32,677 nucleotides of DNA. Origin: Parabacteroides sp. (GTDB lineage Bacteria; Bacteroidota; Bacteroidia; Bacteroidales; Tannerellaceae). The stretch covers positions 1 through 32,677 of the forward strand of contig DXRF01000005.1 in NCBI GenBank assembly GCA_019411205.1, in the 5' to 3' direction. A program made the translations under genes and the position numbers. Positions 7,734 through 14,839 of the stretch are shown here, piece after piece (positions within the stretch are counted from its first letter, which is position 1; each line of letters opens with the position of its first letter). The notes under the pieces were generated by a model that had not been told where the DNA came from, did no database searches, and saw only the letters and a program-made list of their open reading frames with translations.

Positions 7734-9254
7734 TTATTCCCACTCGATCGTTGCAGGCGGTTTCGAACTGATGTCGTAGACAACGCGGTTTACGCCTTTG
7801 ACTTTGTTGATGATTTCGTTGGAAACTTTCGCAAGGAATTCATATGGGAGTTGTGCCCAGTCGGCCGTCATGGCATCTGTCGAGGTTACAGCACGCAAGG
7901 CAACTGTATTTTCGTATGTCCGTTCATCACCCATGACACCAACAGACTGGATCGGGAGGAGGATTACTCCAGCCTGCCAGATTTTGTCATACAAGCCCCA
8001 TTCGCGCATCAACGACATGTAAATCTCGTCGGCATCTTGTAAAATTCGTACTTTTTCCGGGGTGATATCACCTAAAATACGAATACCCAAACCGGGTCCA
8101 GGGAACGGGTGGCGTTTGATCAGATGAGGTTGCATACCTAACTCCATACCGACACGGCGTACTTCGTCTTTGAACAGAAGGCGCAACGGTTCAACCAGTT
8201 TCAGATTCATTTTGGCAGGCAAACCGCCTACATTATGATGGCTCTTGATAACGGTTCCGGTAATGGATAATGATTCGATTACGTCCGGATAAATAGTACC
8301 CTGGCCTAACCATTTTATATCTTTCAACTTGTGGGCCTCTTCGTCAAACACATCGATAAAACCTTTACCGATGATCTTACGTTTTTTTTCAGGTTCGCTG
8401 ACACCTGCCAGTTCCTTGTAGAATTTCTCTTTGGCGTCGACTCCGATTACGTTCAGTCCCAAGTGTTCGTAATCTTTCAACACGTTTTCAAATTCATTCT
8501 TACGCAACAAGCCATGATCGACGAAGATGCAAGTCAGGTTCTTGCCGATAGCCTTGTGTAGCAAAACAGCCGTAACCGAAGAATCCACACCGCCGGAAAG
8601 TGCTAAGATTACTTTGTCATCTCCTAACTGTTCTTTCAGTTCGGCAACGGTCGATTCTATAAAGGAGGCCGGTGTCCAATCTTTGGCACATCCGCAAATA
8701 TTCAAGAAGTTGTCTAATAATTTAGTACCATCGGTCGAGTGGAACACTTCCGGGTGAAATTGTACGCCCCAGGTTTGTTCGCCTTCCACGTGATAGGCGG
8801 CTGCTTTTACATCGTCCGTACTGGCGATTACTTTGAAGTTTTCGGGAAGGACCGTGATGGTGTCTCCGTGGGACATCCAGATTTGTGAACCTACATTGAT
8901 GCCTTTCAATAATTCGTCCGTGTTGTCGATATACGACAGGTTGGCACGTCCGTATTCGCGGGAGTTGGCCGGTTCGACATTTCCGCCGGATGTGTAAGCC
9001 AAGAATTGGGCTCCGTAACAGATTCCCAATACGGGATATTTGCCGCGTATTTCACTTAAGTCAGCTTTGAATGCATTGGCGTCATATACGGAATAGGGAC
9101 TTCCGGAAAGGATAACACCTTTTACATCTGTAGCATCATGGGGAAATTTGTTGTAGGGGACAATCTCGCAATACATATTCAACTCACGGACTCTACGCCC
9201 GATTAATTGGGTTGTTTGCGAGCCGAAATCAAGAATAATAAGTTTCTCGTGCAT
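7734..9254 (-). CDS. guaA: GMP synthase (glutamine-hydrolysing)
   Basis: This 506-residue enzyme converts XMP, glutamine and ATP to GMP in the last step of guanine nucleotide synthesis. The glutaminase domain has the full triad: C79 in GICYGAQ, H167 and E169 in GVQFHPEV. The ATP-pyrophosphatase domain has SGGVDSS at 220-226 and KSHHNVGGLP. The dimerisation domain ends in IEWE. Length is normal. A TACCTTTG promoter lies at 9288-9281 on the minus strand, giving a leader of about 20 nt, too short for a purine riboswitch. It is divergent from the coiled-coil membrane protein and shares an overlapping promoter region of about 100 bp. Confidence 0.97.
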   Translation of the reverse strand: MHEKLIILDFGSQTTQLIGRRVRELNMYCEIVPYNKFPHDATDVKGVILSGSPYSVYDANAFKADLSEIRGKYPVLGICYGAQFLAYTSGGNVEPANSREYGRANLSYIDNTDELLKGINVGSQIWMSHGDTITVLPENFKVIASTDDVKAAAYHVEGEQTWGVQFHPEVFHSTDGTKLLDNFLNICGCAKDWTPASFIESTVAELKEQLGDDKVILALSGGVDSSVTAVLLHKAIGKNLTCIFVDHGLLRKNEFENVLKDYEHLGLNVIGVDAKEKFYKELAGVSEPEKKRKIIGKGFIDVFDEEAHKLKDIKWLGQGTIYPDVIESLSITGTVIKSHHNVGGLPAKMNLKLVEPLRLLFKDEVRRVGMELGMQPHLIKRHPFPGPGLGIRILGDITPEKVRILQDADEIYMSLMREWGLYDKIWQAGVILLPIQSVGVMGDERTYENTVALRAVTSTDAMTADWAQLPYEFLAKVSNEIINKVKGVNRVVYDISSKPPATIEWE

Positions 9255-9280
9255 GCAAATTATTATTTAATTGAGTGCCA

Positions 9281-9310
9281 CAAAGGTAGGAATAATATTC
9301 GAAATTTAAA
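9281..9310 (-). promoter_or_regulatory. guaA promoter (-7 TACCTTTG, -33 TTTA)
   Basis: On the minus strand TACCTTTG lies at 9288-9281 and a TTTA -33-like element at 9310-9307, with 18 bp between. It overlaps the divergent plus-strand promoter. Confidence 0.65.
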
Positions 9311-9328
9311 TCATTTTTCATACCTTTG
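9298..9328 (+). promoter_or_regulatory. Promoter of the coiled-coil membrane protein (-33 TTCG, -7 TACCTTTG)
   Basis: TTCG at 9298-9301, a 19-bp spacer and TACCTTTG at 9321-9328. This spacing fits the Bacteroidota consensus. The expected transcript start near 9334 excludes any start codon upstream of 9334. Confidence 0.65.
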
Positions 9329-9353
9329 CGTGTTCATTTTTAATCGTAACCGT

Positions 9354-10259
9354 ATGGATGCTGAAAAGAAAGAGACAAAAGAAATAAATAAGATGTCACT
9401 GCTGATCATGGCAGTGATTGTTTTACTGTTAATTATCGCCGGTGCTGCCTACTATATTTTCCACCAGAACCAGCAGATGGAAGACTTGGAACAGGCCTAT
9501 GTCCTGGATAAGGAATCATTGGAAGATGAATTTAATGAATTGTCTCTCCAATATGAAGGATATAAATTTAATATAGGTAACGACTCGTTGCTGAATCTAT
9601 TGTCTACCGAGCAAGCCAAAGTACAACGTTTGCAGGAAGAACTTCGTACCGTGAAGGCGACAAATACGAAAGAGATTGCCCGCCTGAAGAAGGAATTGCA
9701 GACATTGCGTAAGATCATGCGTAACTATGTAGTCCAGATTGACTCTCTGAACCGTGCCAATGAACAGTTGAAAGTAGAAAAGAACGAAGCGGTAAAGAAA
9801 TACAAACAGGCTTCTTCTACGGCAACCACTTTAAAGAAGGAAAAAGAGAAACTGACGGAACGTGTCACATTGGCAAGCCGGTTGGATGCGACGGGTATCA
9901 ATGTAACTCCTGTCAATGGCCGCGGAAAGAAGGCAAAGGTGATCAAGAAGATGGAGCAATTTGTCGTAGACTTTCGGATTGGCAAGAACATTACGGCTCC
10001 GGTCGGAGAGAAGACGGTCTATGTGCGCATCATGAAGCCGGACGACGATATCCTGTTGAAGAGCCGTGCTGATGTTTTTACCTTTGAAGGAAAAGAAATC
10101 AATTACTCTATGAAGAAGTTGGTCGAATATGATGGTGAGGAATTGCCGGTTACGATGTACTGGAATATCGAAGAGTTCCTTTCTCCAGGCACATACCGGG
10201 TCGATATATTCGCAGACGGTAACTTGATCGGCCGTAAAAGTTTCACACTCGAAAAATAG
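9354..10259 (+). CDS. Conserved membrane-anchored coiled-coil protein of unknown function
   Basis: This is a 301-residue protein. I chose ATG 9354 because the promoter at 9321-9328 excludes the longer frame. Residues about 15-40 form a single transmembrane helix (LLIMAVIVLLLIIAGAAYYIF). Residues about 45-170 are strongly charged with heptad character (LNLLSTEQAKVQRLQEELRT), a long coiled coil. The C-terminal part (about 175-301) is a compact domain (YVRIMKPDDDILLKSRADVF, then GTYRVDIFADGNLIGRKSFTL) that looks beta-rich. From memory close relatives exist across Bacteroidales as hypothetical proteins; no function is known to me. The topology suggests an inner-membrane anchor with the coil and beta domain in the periplasm. 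Only 2 bp separate it from the Crp/Fnr gene, so they form an operon. Confidence 0.85.
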   Translation: MDAEKKETKEINKMSLLIMAVIVLLLIIAGAAYYIFHQNQQMEDLEQAYVLDKESLEDEFNELSLQYEGYKFNIGNDSLLNLLSTEQAKVQRLQEELRTVKATNTKEIARLKKELQTLRKIMRNYVVQIDSLNRANEQLKVEKNEAVKKYKQASSTATTLKKEKEKLTERVTLASRLDATGINVTPVNGRGKKAKVIKKMEQFVVDFRIGKNITAPVGEKTVYVRIMKPDDDILLKSRADVFTFEGKEINYSMKKLVEYDGEELPVTMYWNIEEFLSPGTYRVDIFADGNLIGRKSFTLEK

Positions 10260-10261
10260 CA

Positions 10262-10870
10262 ATGGAAACGGATGTTCATTTCGCGCGACTACTTGCCGAC
10301 CTTCCGGAAGCCCTCGCTCGTGATGAAGCTTTTCTTGGCGAACTGGAAAAAAACGCGAAGGTAATCTCCGTGAAAAAGGGGGATTATCTGTTGCGTACAG
10401 GTGAATTGTGCCAAGATGCCTATTTCATCAACAAAGGCCTTTTTATCAATCTATATGTAAACGAGAACGGTAATGAATGTGTCACTGGGTTTGCGGCTGA
10501 TAATATGTTTCCGTTCCTTTCCGCCATTGGCTATTTTACCAAGCAGCCTTCCGAATTCGAGATCAAAGCGCTTGAAACCGGCGAGTTACTTTGTTTCTCT
10601 CGCGACCATATCGAGAGTCTTTCGTTCCGTTACCCTTTGTTTGCTTCCTATTATCAGAATATCATGCTGACAATCATTTATAAGTTGGATGTCCTGTTAG
10701 CTGTTCGTCTCTCTTCTACGGCGGAAGAGTTCATCCAGTTCCTCTATACGAACTATGCTTGGATGATCAACCGGGTTCCCGATAAGTATATCGCCCATTA
10801 TATGGGAATCAGTAATGCTTGGTATTGCAAGTTGAAGCGGAAAGTCCTCTCATTCACTAGAGCCGAATAG
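10262..10870 (+). CDS. Crp/Fnr family transcriptional regulator
   Basis: This 202-residue protein has a cyclic-nucleotide-binding-like beta barrel at about 20-125 (VKKGDYLLRTGELCQDAYFINKG) and a C-terminal helix-turn-helix at about 145-198 (AEEFIQFL...IAHYMGISNAWYCKLKRKV). The barrel lacks an obvious cAMP phosphate-binding cassette and there is no FNR-type four-cysteine cluster, so the signal is unknown. It sits directly upstream of the export operon, whose control region holds an FNR-like palindrome (11010-11023) and a phased repeat array, making it a good candidate regulator of that operon (inference). No terminator is evident after it. Confidence 0.88.
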   Translation: METDVHFARLLADLPEALARDEAFLGELEKNAKVISVKKGDYLLRTGELCQDAYFINKGLFINLYVNENGNECVTGFAADNMFPFLSAIGYFTKQPSEFEIKALETGELLCFSRDHIESLSFRYPLFASYYQNIMLTIIYKLDVLLAVRLSSTAEEFIQFLYTNYAWMINRVPDKYIAHYMGISNAWYCKLKRKVLSFTRAE

Positions 10871-10883
10871 GCGGCGGAGACAA

Positions 10884-10981
10884 GTTTCATAGGTATGAAA
10901 CTATATTTTCACTGGCAGGAAACAATATTTTCTAGCATAGGAAACAACGGTTTTATCGGAGTGAAACCAAGTGAAACTATA
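10884..10981 (+). repeat. Helically phased GAAAC repeat array, candidate operator
   Basis: GAAAC occurs at 10897, 10919, 10941, 10963 and 10973, giving spacings of 22, 22, 22 and 10 bp (two, two, two and one helical turns). The repeat units starting at 10894 and 10916 share more than GAAAC (both continue to ATATTTTC). An inverted copy forms the palindrome GTTTCATA-GG-TATGAAAC at 10884-10901. The array lies between the Crp/Fnr gene and the export operon promoter. Confidence 0.7.
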
Positions 10982-11008
10982 TGCTTTTGGACGTATAAGA
11001 AAGCAGTT

Positions 11009-11024
11009 ATTGAATTAGTTCAAT
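11009..11024 (+). promoter_or_regulatory. FNR/CRP-like palindrome overlapping the export operon -33 element
   Basis: ATTGAA-TTAG-TTCAAT is a perfect 6+4+6 inverted repeat containing TTGA-N6-TCAA (11010-11023), the core layout of FNR boxes. It overlaps the -33 element at 11023-11026, a position expected for repression. Confidence 0.5.
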
Positions 11025-11053
11025 TGTATATTTAAAGCGAACCAGTACTTTTG
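11023..11053 (+). promoter_or_regulatory. Promoter of the export operon (-33 ATTG, -7 TACTTTTG)
   Basis: ATTG at 11023-11026, a 19-bp spacer and TACTTTTG at 11046-11053, 38 bp before the tolC-like start. Confidence 0.7.
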
Positions 11054-11091
11054 CACCGTTTAGGAATGAATCCGAATAAAACAAGATAAAG

Positions 11092-12501
11092 ATGAAGAGA
11101 TTTGTCGTATTAGTTGCATTACTGGTTTTGTCGGGCTATGCAAGTGCCAGACGTACGTTGACGCTGGAGGAATGTCGTGAATTGGCTGTTCAGAACAACA
11201 AAGGGTTGAAGATTTCGGGGGAAAAGATTAAAATGGCCGGCTATGAGAAAAACGCCGCTTTTACCAAATATTTTCCTCAATTTTCGGCGACCGGTGCGTA
11301 TATGTGGAACCAGAAAGATATCAATCTGCTGGATATGGGAGCACTTGGCGCTTCTATCGGAGGGACTCTCGGACCGATCTCCCAATTACCGGTATTTGGA
11401 AAGTTAATGGAGGGAGTGGGCGATTTGCAACATCTTGATATCCAGAATATATGGGTGGGAAGTGTTTCACTTGTGCAACCGGTGTTTATGGGTGGCAAGA
11501 TTATCAATTACAACCAGATTACCAAGTACGCCAAACAATTGGCGGAATCGATGAATGACCAGCAATTGCAGGATGTCATCTATAAAACCGATGAAACCTA
11601 TTGGCAGGTGATTTCTTTAGTAAATAAAAAGAAATTAGCCGATGCCTATGTCGATTTGCTCCGTAAGACCGATCATGATATAACGGCGATGATTAATGAA
11701 GGAGTTGCGACCGAAGCTGATGGACTTTCCGTCAAAGTCAAACTGAACGAGGCTGAGATGGCTCAGACGAAAGTCGATAACGGCCTTGCCCTTTCTCGTA
11801 TGTTGTTGGCGCAGATATGCGGGTTACCATTGGAAGAACCACTTGTTTTGATCGATGAAGATATTGAAAATTTCCCGGTGGAACCTACCATTACGGCTGC
11901 TGATGTAAATGAGGCCTTTATGAGTCGTAACGAATTGAAGAGCCTTGACCTGGCAACTAAGATTTATAAGCGGAAAGAACGGATTGTTTTGTCGGATATG
12001 TTGCCGAATGTGGCATTTATGGCGAACTACTTAGTTACGAACCCTAATTCCATGAATGGCTTCAAAAACGAATTTGCCGGGATGTTTAATGTCGGTGTAA
12101 TGGTGAAAGTTCCACTTTCCGGCTGGTGGGAGGGAAGTTATAAGCGTAATTCGGCTCGTGCAGAGACACGTATCAAGTCATTGGAGTTGCAGAATGCACG
12201 CGAGAAGGTGGAATTGCAGGTCAACCAATCCGTCTACAAGGTCAATGAAGCGAACAAGAAACTGATCGCTTCCATCCGCAATATGGAGAATGCAGAAGAG
12301 AATCTTCGTCATGCTAACCTCGGATTTGAAGAAGGCGTAATCCCGGCTCTTAACCTGATGCAGGCACAGACCGCTTGGGTTTCGGCTCGTTCCAGTCTGA
12401 TAGATGCGCAGATAGAGGTGAAATTGACAGAAGTCTACTTGACGAAAGTGATGGGAAAGTTGGGGGATGAGCTTCCTGGAAGAACCAGGAATGCGGATTA
12501 A
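11092..12501 (+). CDS. TolC family outer-membrane efflux protein
   Basis: This 469-residue protein has a signal peptide ending near ASA (residue 19). The mature protein begins TLTLEECRELAVQNNKGLKISGEKI, the classic TolC helix start. Two long helical hairpin repeats follow, the second including LELQNAREKVELQVNQSVYKV. It forms the outer-membrane channel of a tripartite exporter. It is the first gene of a four-gene operon with an HlyD adaptor and two ABC-2 permeases and has its own promoter. Confidence 0.93.
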   Translation: MKRFVVLVALLVLSGYASARRTLTLEECRELAVQNNKGLKISGEKIKMAGYEKNAAFTKYFPQFSATGAYMWNQKDINLLDMGALGASIGGTLGPISQLPVFGKLMEGVGDLQHLDIQNIWVGSVSLVQPVFMGGKIINYNQITKYAKQLAESMNDQQLQDVIYKTDETYWQVISLVNKKKLADAYVDLLRKTDHDITAMINEGVATEADGLSVKVKLNEAEMAQTKVDNGLALSRMLLAQICGLPLEEPLVLIDEDIENFPVEPTITAADVNEAFMSRNELKSLDLATKIYKRKERIVLSDMLPNVAFMANYLVTNPNSMNGFKNEFAGMFNVGVMVKVPLSGWWEGSYKRNSARAETRIKSLELQNAREKVELQVNQSVYKVNEANKKLIASIRNMENAEENLRHANLGFEEGVIPALNLMQAQTAWVSARSSLIDAQIEVKLTEVYLTKVMGKLGDELPGRTRNAD

Positions 12502-12540
12502 GCGGATGAATACGAGCCTGATTCTTTTGAGGACACTATT

Positions 12541-12590
12541 ATAAATCATAAGTCATAAATCATAAATCTCAAATCTCAAATCATAAACTC
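12541..12590 (+). repeat. Heptanucleotide tandem repeat abutting the hlyD start codon
   Basis: Seven-base units ATAAATC, ATAAGTC, ATAAATC, ATAAATC, TCAAATC and TCAAATC occupy 12541-12582, followed by ATAAACTC to the ATG at 12591. The array occupies the place of the ribosome binding site. No recognisable Shine-Dalgarno is present. Confidence 0.85.
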
Positions 12591-13598
12591 ATGAACGAGA
12601 ATAAAGAATACTCAATCAATAATATGCTATTGGCATTTATCACATTCTTAGGTGTGGTCGGATTAGTCGCATTAACCGGTTTCTTTTTGTTGACACCGCC
12701 GGATGATATCATTATGGGGCAGGCGGAAGCTACGCAAGTTCGTATTTCGGGTAAAGTACCTGGGCGGATCGAAGCGTATCGTTTCAGTGAAGGTGACAAG
12801 GTGAAAGCGGGTGACACGCTTGTCTTTCTGGATACGCCCGAAGTCCTAGCCAAGCTCCAGCAAGCGGAGGCTGCGCGTCGTGCCGCCGAAGCCCAAAATG
12901 CAAAGGCTGTCAAGGGGGCTCGTGCACAAGAGATAGCTGGAGCATATGAACTGTGGCAGAAGGCGAAGGCCGGACTGGATATTGCCTGGAAATCATATAC
13001 GCGCGTACAAAACTTATTCGATAAAGGGGTAATGTCCGCCCAGAAACGCGATGAGGCAGAAGCCAATTATAAGGCAATGGCTGCTACCGAGAAAGCCGCC
13101 AAATCCCAGTATGATATGGCTGTAGACGGAGCCCGTGCAGAAGATAAAGCCGCGGCTGCCGCTCTCGTAGGGCAGGCTGCCGGAGTAGTTGCCGAAGTGG
13201 AATCCTATCTGAAGGAATCGGCACTTGTTTCACCGATCGACGGAGAAGTGTCCGAACGTTTCCCTGAAGTGGGTGAGTTGGTTGGTACGGGTGCTCCGAT
13301 TATGAATATCACCGATCTTAACGATATGTGGGTCACCTTCAGCATTCGTGAAGATCATCTGAAAGACATCAAGATAGGTTCCGAATTAGATGCTTTTATT
13401 CCGGCGTTGGATAACCGGCCGGTCAAACTGAAAGTTTATTATATGAAGGATATGGGAACTTATGCTGCTTGGAAAGCGACAAAAACGAACGGACAGTTCG
13501 ATTCCAAGACATTCGAGGTGCGTGCCCGTCCGGTGGAAAAGGTGGCTGACTTACGTCCTGGAATGTCGGTCATTAAGAAATTGACAATTGGTAAATGA
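12591..13598 (+). CDS. HlyD family periplasmic adaptor (membrane fusion protein)
   Basis: This 335-residue protein has one N-terminal transmembrane anchor (about 12-34). A lipoyl/barrel half-motif follows (VRISGKVPGRIEAYRFSEGD...KAGDTLVFLDTPE, about 48-85), then an alanine-rich helical hairpin (about 85-205), the second lipoyl half (ALVSPIDGEVSERFPEVGELV, about 207-227) and a beta-barrel domain. It bridges an inner-membrane pump and the TolC channel. The last codons and the TGA stop (13596-13598) lie inside the TTGACAATT repeat cluster, so the C-terminal LTIGK is repeat-derived. Confidence 0.92.
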   Translation: MNENKEYSINNMLLAFITFLGVVGLVALTGFFLLTPPDDIIMGQAEATQVRISGKVPGRIEAYRFSEGDKVKAGDTLVFLDTPEVLAKLQQAEAARRAAEAQNAKAVKGARAQEIAGAYELWQKAKAGLDIAWKSYTRVQNLFDKGVMSAQKRDEAEANYKAMAATEKAAKSQYDMAVDGARAEDKAAAAALVGQAAGVVAEVESYLKESALVSPIDGEVSERFPEVGELVGTGAPIMNITDLNDMWVTFSIREDHLKDIKIGSELDAFIPALDNRPVKLKVYYMKDMGTYAAWKATKTNGQFDSKTFEVRARPVEKVADLRPGMSVIKKLTIGK

Positions 13599-13688
13599 CA
13601 ATTGACAATTAAAGAACAAAGTTAAATGAATAATGAAAAATTAAATAGCGATCCCAAATTGTCAATTATCAATTGTCAATTGTCAATT
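13581..13688. repeat. TTGACAATT/AATTGTCAA repeat cluster with a 15-bp inverted repeat spanning the hlyD-permease junction
   Basis: Two copies of TTGACAATT (13581, 13602) face three copies of AATTGTCAA (13657, 13671, 13678). TGACAATTGACAATT at 13596-13610 is the exact reverse complement of 13671-13685, leaving a 60-nt loop that holds the downstream ATG at 13626. Confidence 0.85.
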
Positions 13689-14828
13689 ACAAAGCGTGAG
13701 ATACTCAGGATTTGCAAAGACCCGGTCTACTTCTTTTGTATGTTGGTGGCTCCGACTATCTGTGTGATCTTTTTCCTCTCGTTGATGAAGGGGGGCTTGC
13801 CGACCGATATGCCTGTTGCGGTTGTTGACATGGACGGTTCTTCCAACTCCCGTAACTTAGTCCGCCAGTTGGATGCTTTCGGACAGACGAAAGTGATGCT
13901 GACGACCGTCTCGTTCGAGGAAGCTCGCCAGGCGATGCAGGAAGGGAAAGTGTATGGCATTTTTTATATCCCGAAGGATTTCGGTGTGGATGCAACGGCA
14001 GGTCGGCAGCCTAAACTATCGTTTTATACGAACGGGACCTATCTTATTGCCGCATCCCTGCTGTTCCGGGATATGAAAACCATGTCTGTCTTAGCTGGGG
14101 CTTCGGTCGGACTTCAGATGGGGTTGGCGCGTGGCTATACCGAAGACCAGATCATGGCGCAACTCCAACCAATAGTGATTGACACGCACGCGATTGGGAA
14201 TCCTTGGCTTAACTATTCGGTCTATCTGAATAACACGCTTTTGCCTGGTGTTTTGCAGTTGATGATTTTATTGGTGACGGTGTTGAGTATCGGTTCCGAG
14301 ATTAAATACTCGACAGCTCGAGAATGGTTGTCGATGGGTGGAAACTCTCTTATGATGAGCCTAATAGGGAAGATATTGCCTCATACGGTGATTTTTACGA
14401 TCGTGTCATTCTTGTATGCTGCGGCCTTGTATGGATTCAATTCATTTCCGTTGAATAGTGGCTGGCTACCGATGTTGTTGGCTCTGTTTCTGTTGGTGAT
14501 TGCTTCACAGGCGGTCGGGATTTTCATGATCGGAGTGTTGCCGACTTTCCGGTTAGGGTTGAGTTTTGCTTGTTTGTTCGGAATGATCGCTTTTTCTATT
14601 GTCGGATTCTCTTTCCCGGTGTTAGGGATGGACCCTACTTTGCAGGCGCTCTCCAATTTGTTTCCGCTCCGGCACTATTTCTTGATCTATGTAGACCAGG
14701 CTTTGAACGGAAGGTCTTTCTTCTATAGCTGGACCGAATATGCCTGGCTTATGGGGTTTCTCGTTTTGCCTTTCCTGATTGGAAAGAACTTGAAGAACGC
14801 GTTGTTGTACTTTAAATATATTCCGTAA
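13626..14828 (+). CDS. ABC-2 type permease (first of pair)
   Basis: This 400-residue inner-membrane protein of the ABC-2 transporter class (YhhJ/YbhR-like) has one transmembrane helix at about 35-55, a large periplasmic domain (about 60-200, with PVAVVDMDGSSNSRNLVRQLDA) and five to six C-terminal membrane helices. Residues about 6-22 (including KLSIINCQLSITK) are translated from the AATTGTCAA repeat, so the native start is uncertain: ATG 13626 is the best candidate, but an initiation further down, for example a TTG near 13680, would give a more typical N-terminus. No ATP-binding domain is present. Confidence 0.88.
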   Translation: MNNEKLNSDPKLSIINCQLSITKREILRICKDPVYFFCMLVAPTICVIFFLSLMKGGLPTDMPVAVVDMDGSSNSRNLVRQLDAFGQTKVMLTTVSFEEARQAMQEGKVYGIFYIPKDFGVDATAGRQPKLSFYTNGTYLIAASLLFRDMKTMSVLAGASVGLQMGLARGYTEDQIMAQLQPIVIDTHAIGNPWLNYSVYLNNTLLPGVLQLMILLVTVLSIGSEIKYSTAREWLSMGGNSLMMSLIGKILPHTVIFTIVSFLYAAALYGFNSFPLNSGWLPMLLALFLLVIASQAVGIFMIGVLPTFRLGLSFACLFGMIAFSIVGFSFPVLGMDPTLQALSNLFPLRHYFLIYVDQALNGRSFFYSWTEYAWLMGFLVLPFLIGKNLKNALLYFKYIP

Positions 14829-14839
14829 AACAGAAAGTA

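Noticed and set aside
9255..9353. Purine riboswitch ahead of guaA
   Set aside because: The guaA leader predicted from the TACCTTTG promoter is about 20 nt, too short for an aptamer, and no purine aptamer core was seen.
10894..10981. CRISPR-like repeats at the GAAAC array
   Set aside because: The shared unit is only about 5-14 bp and spacing matches helical phasing, with no spacer-like unique sequence of the right length.
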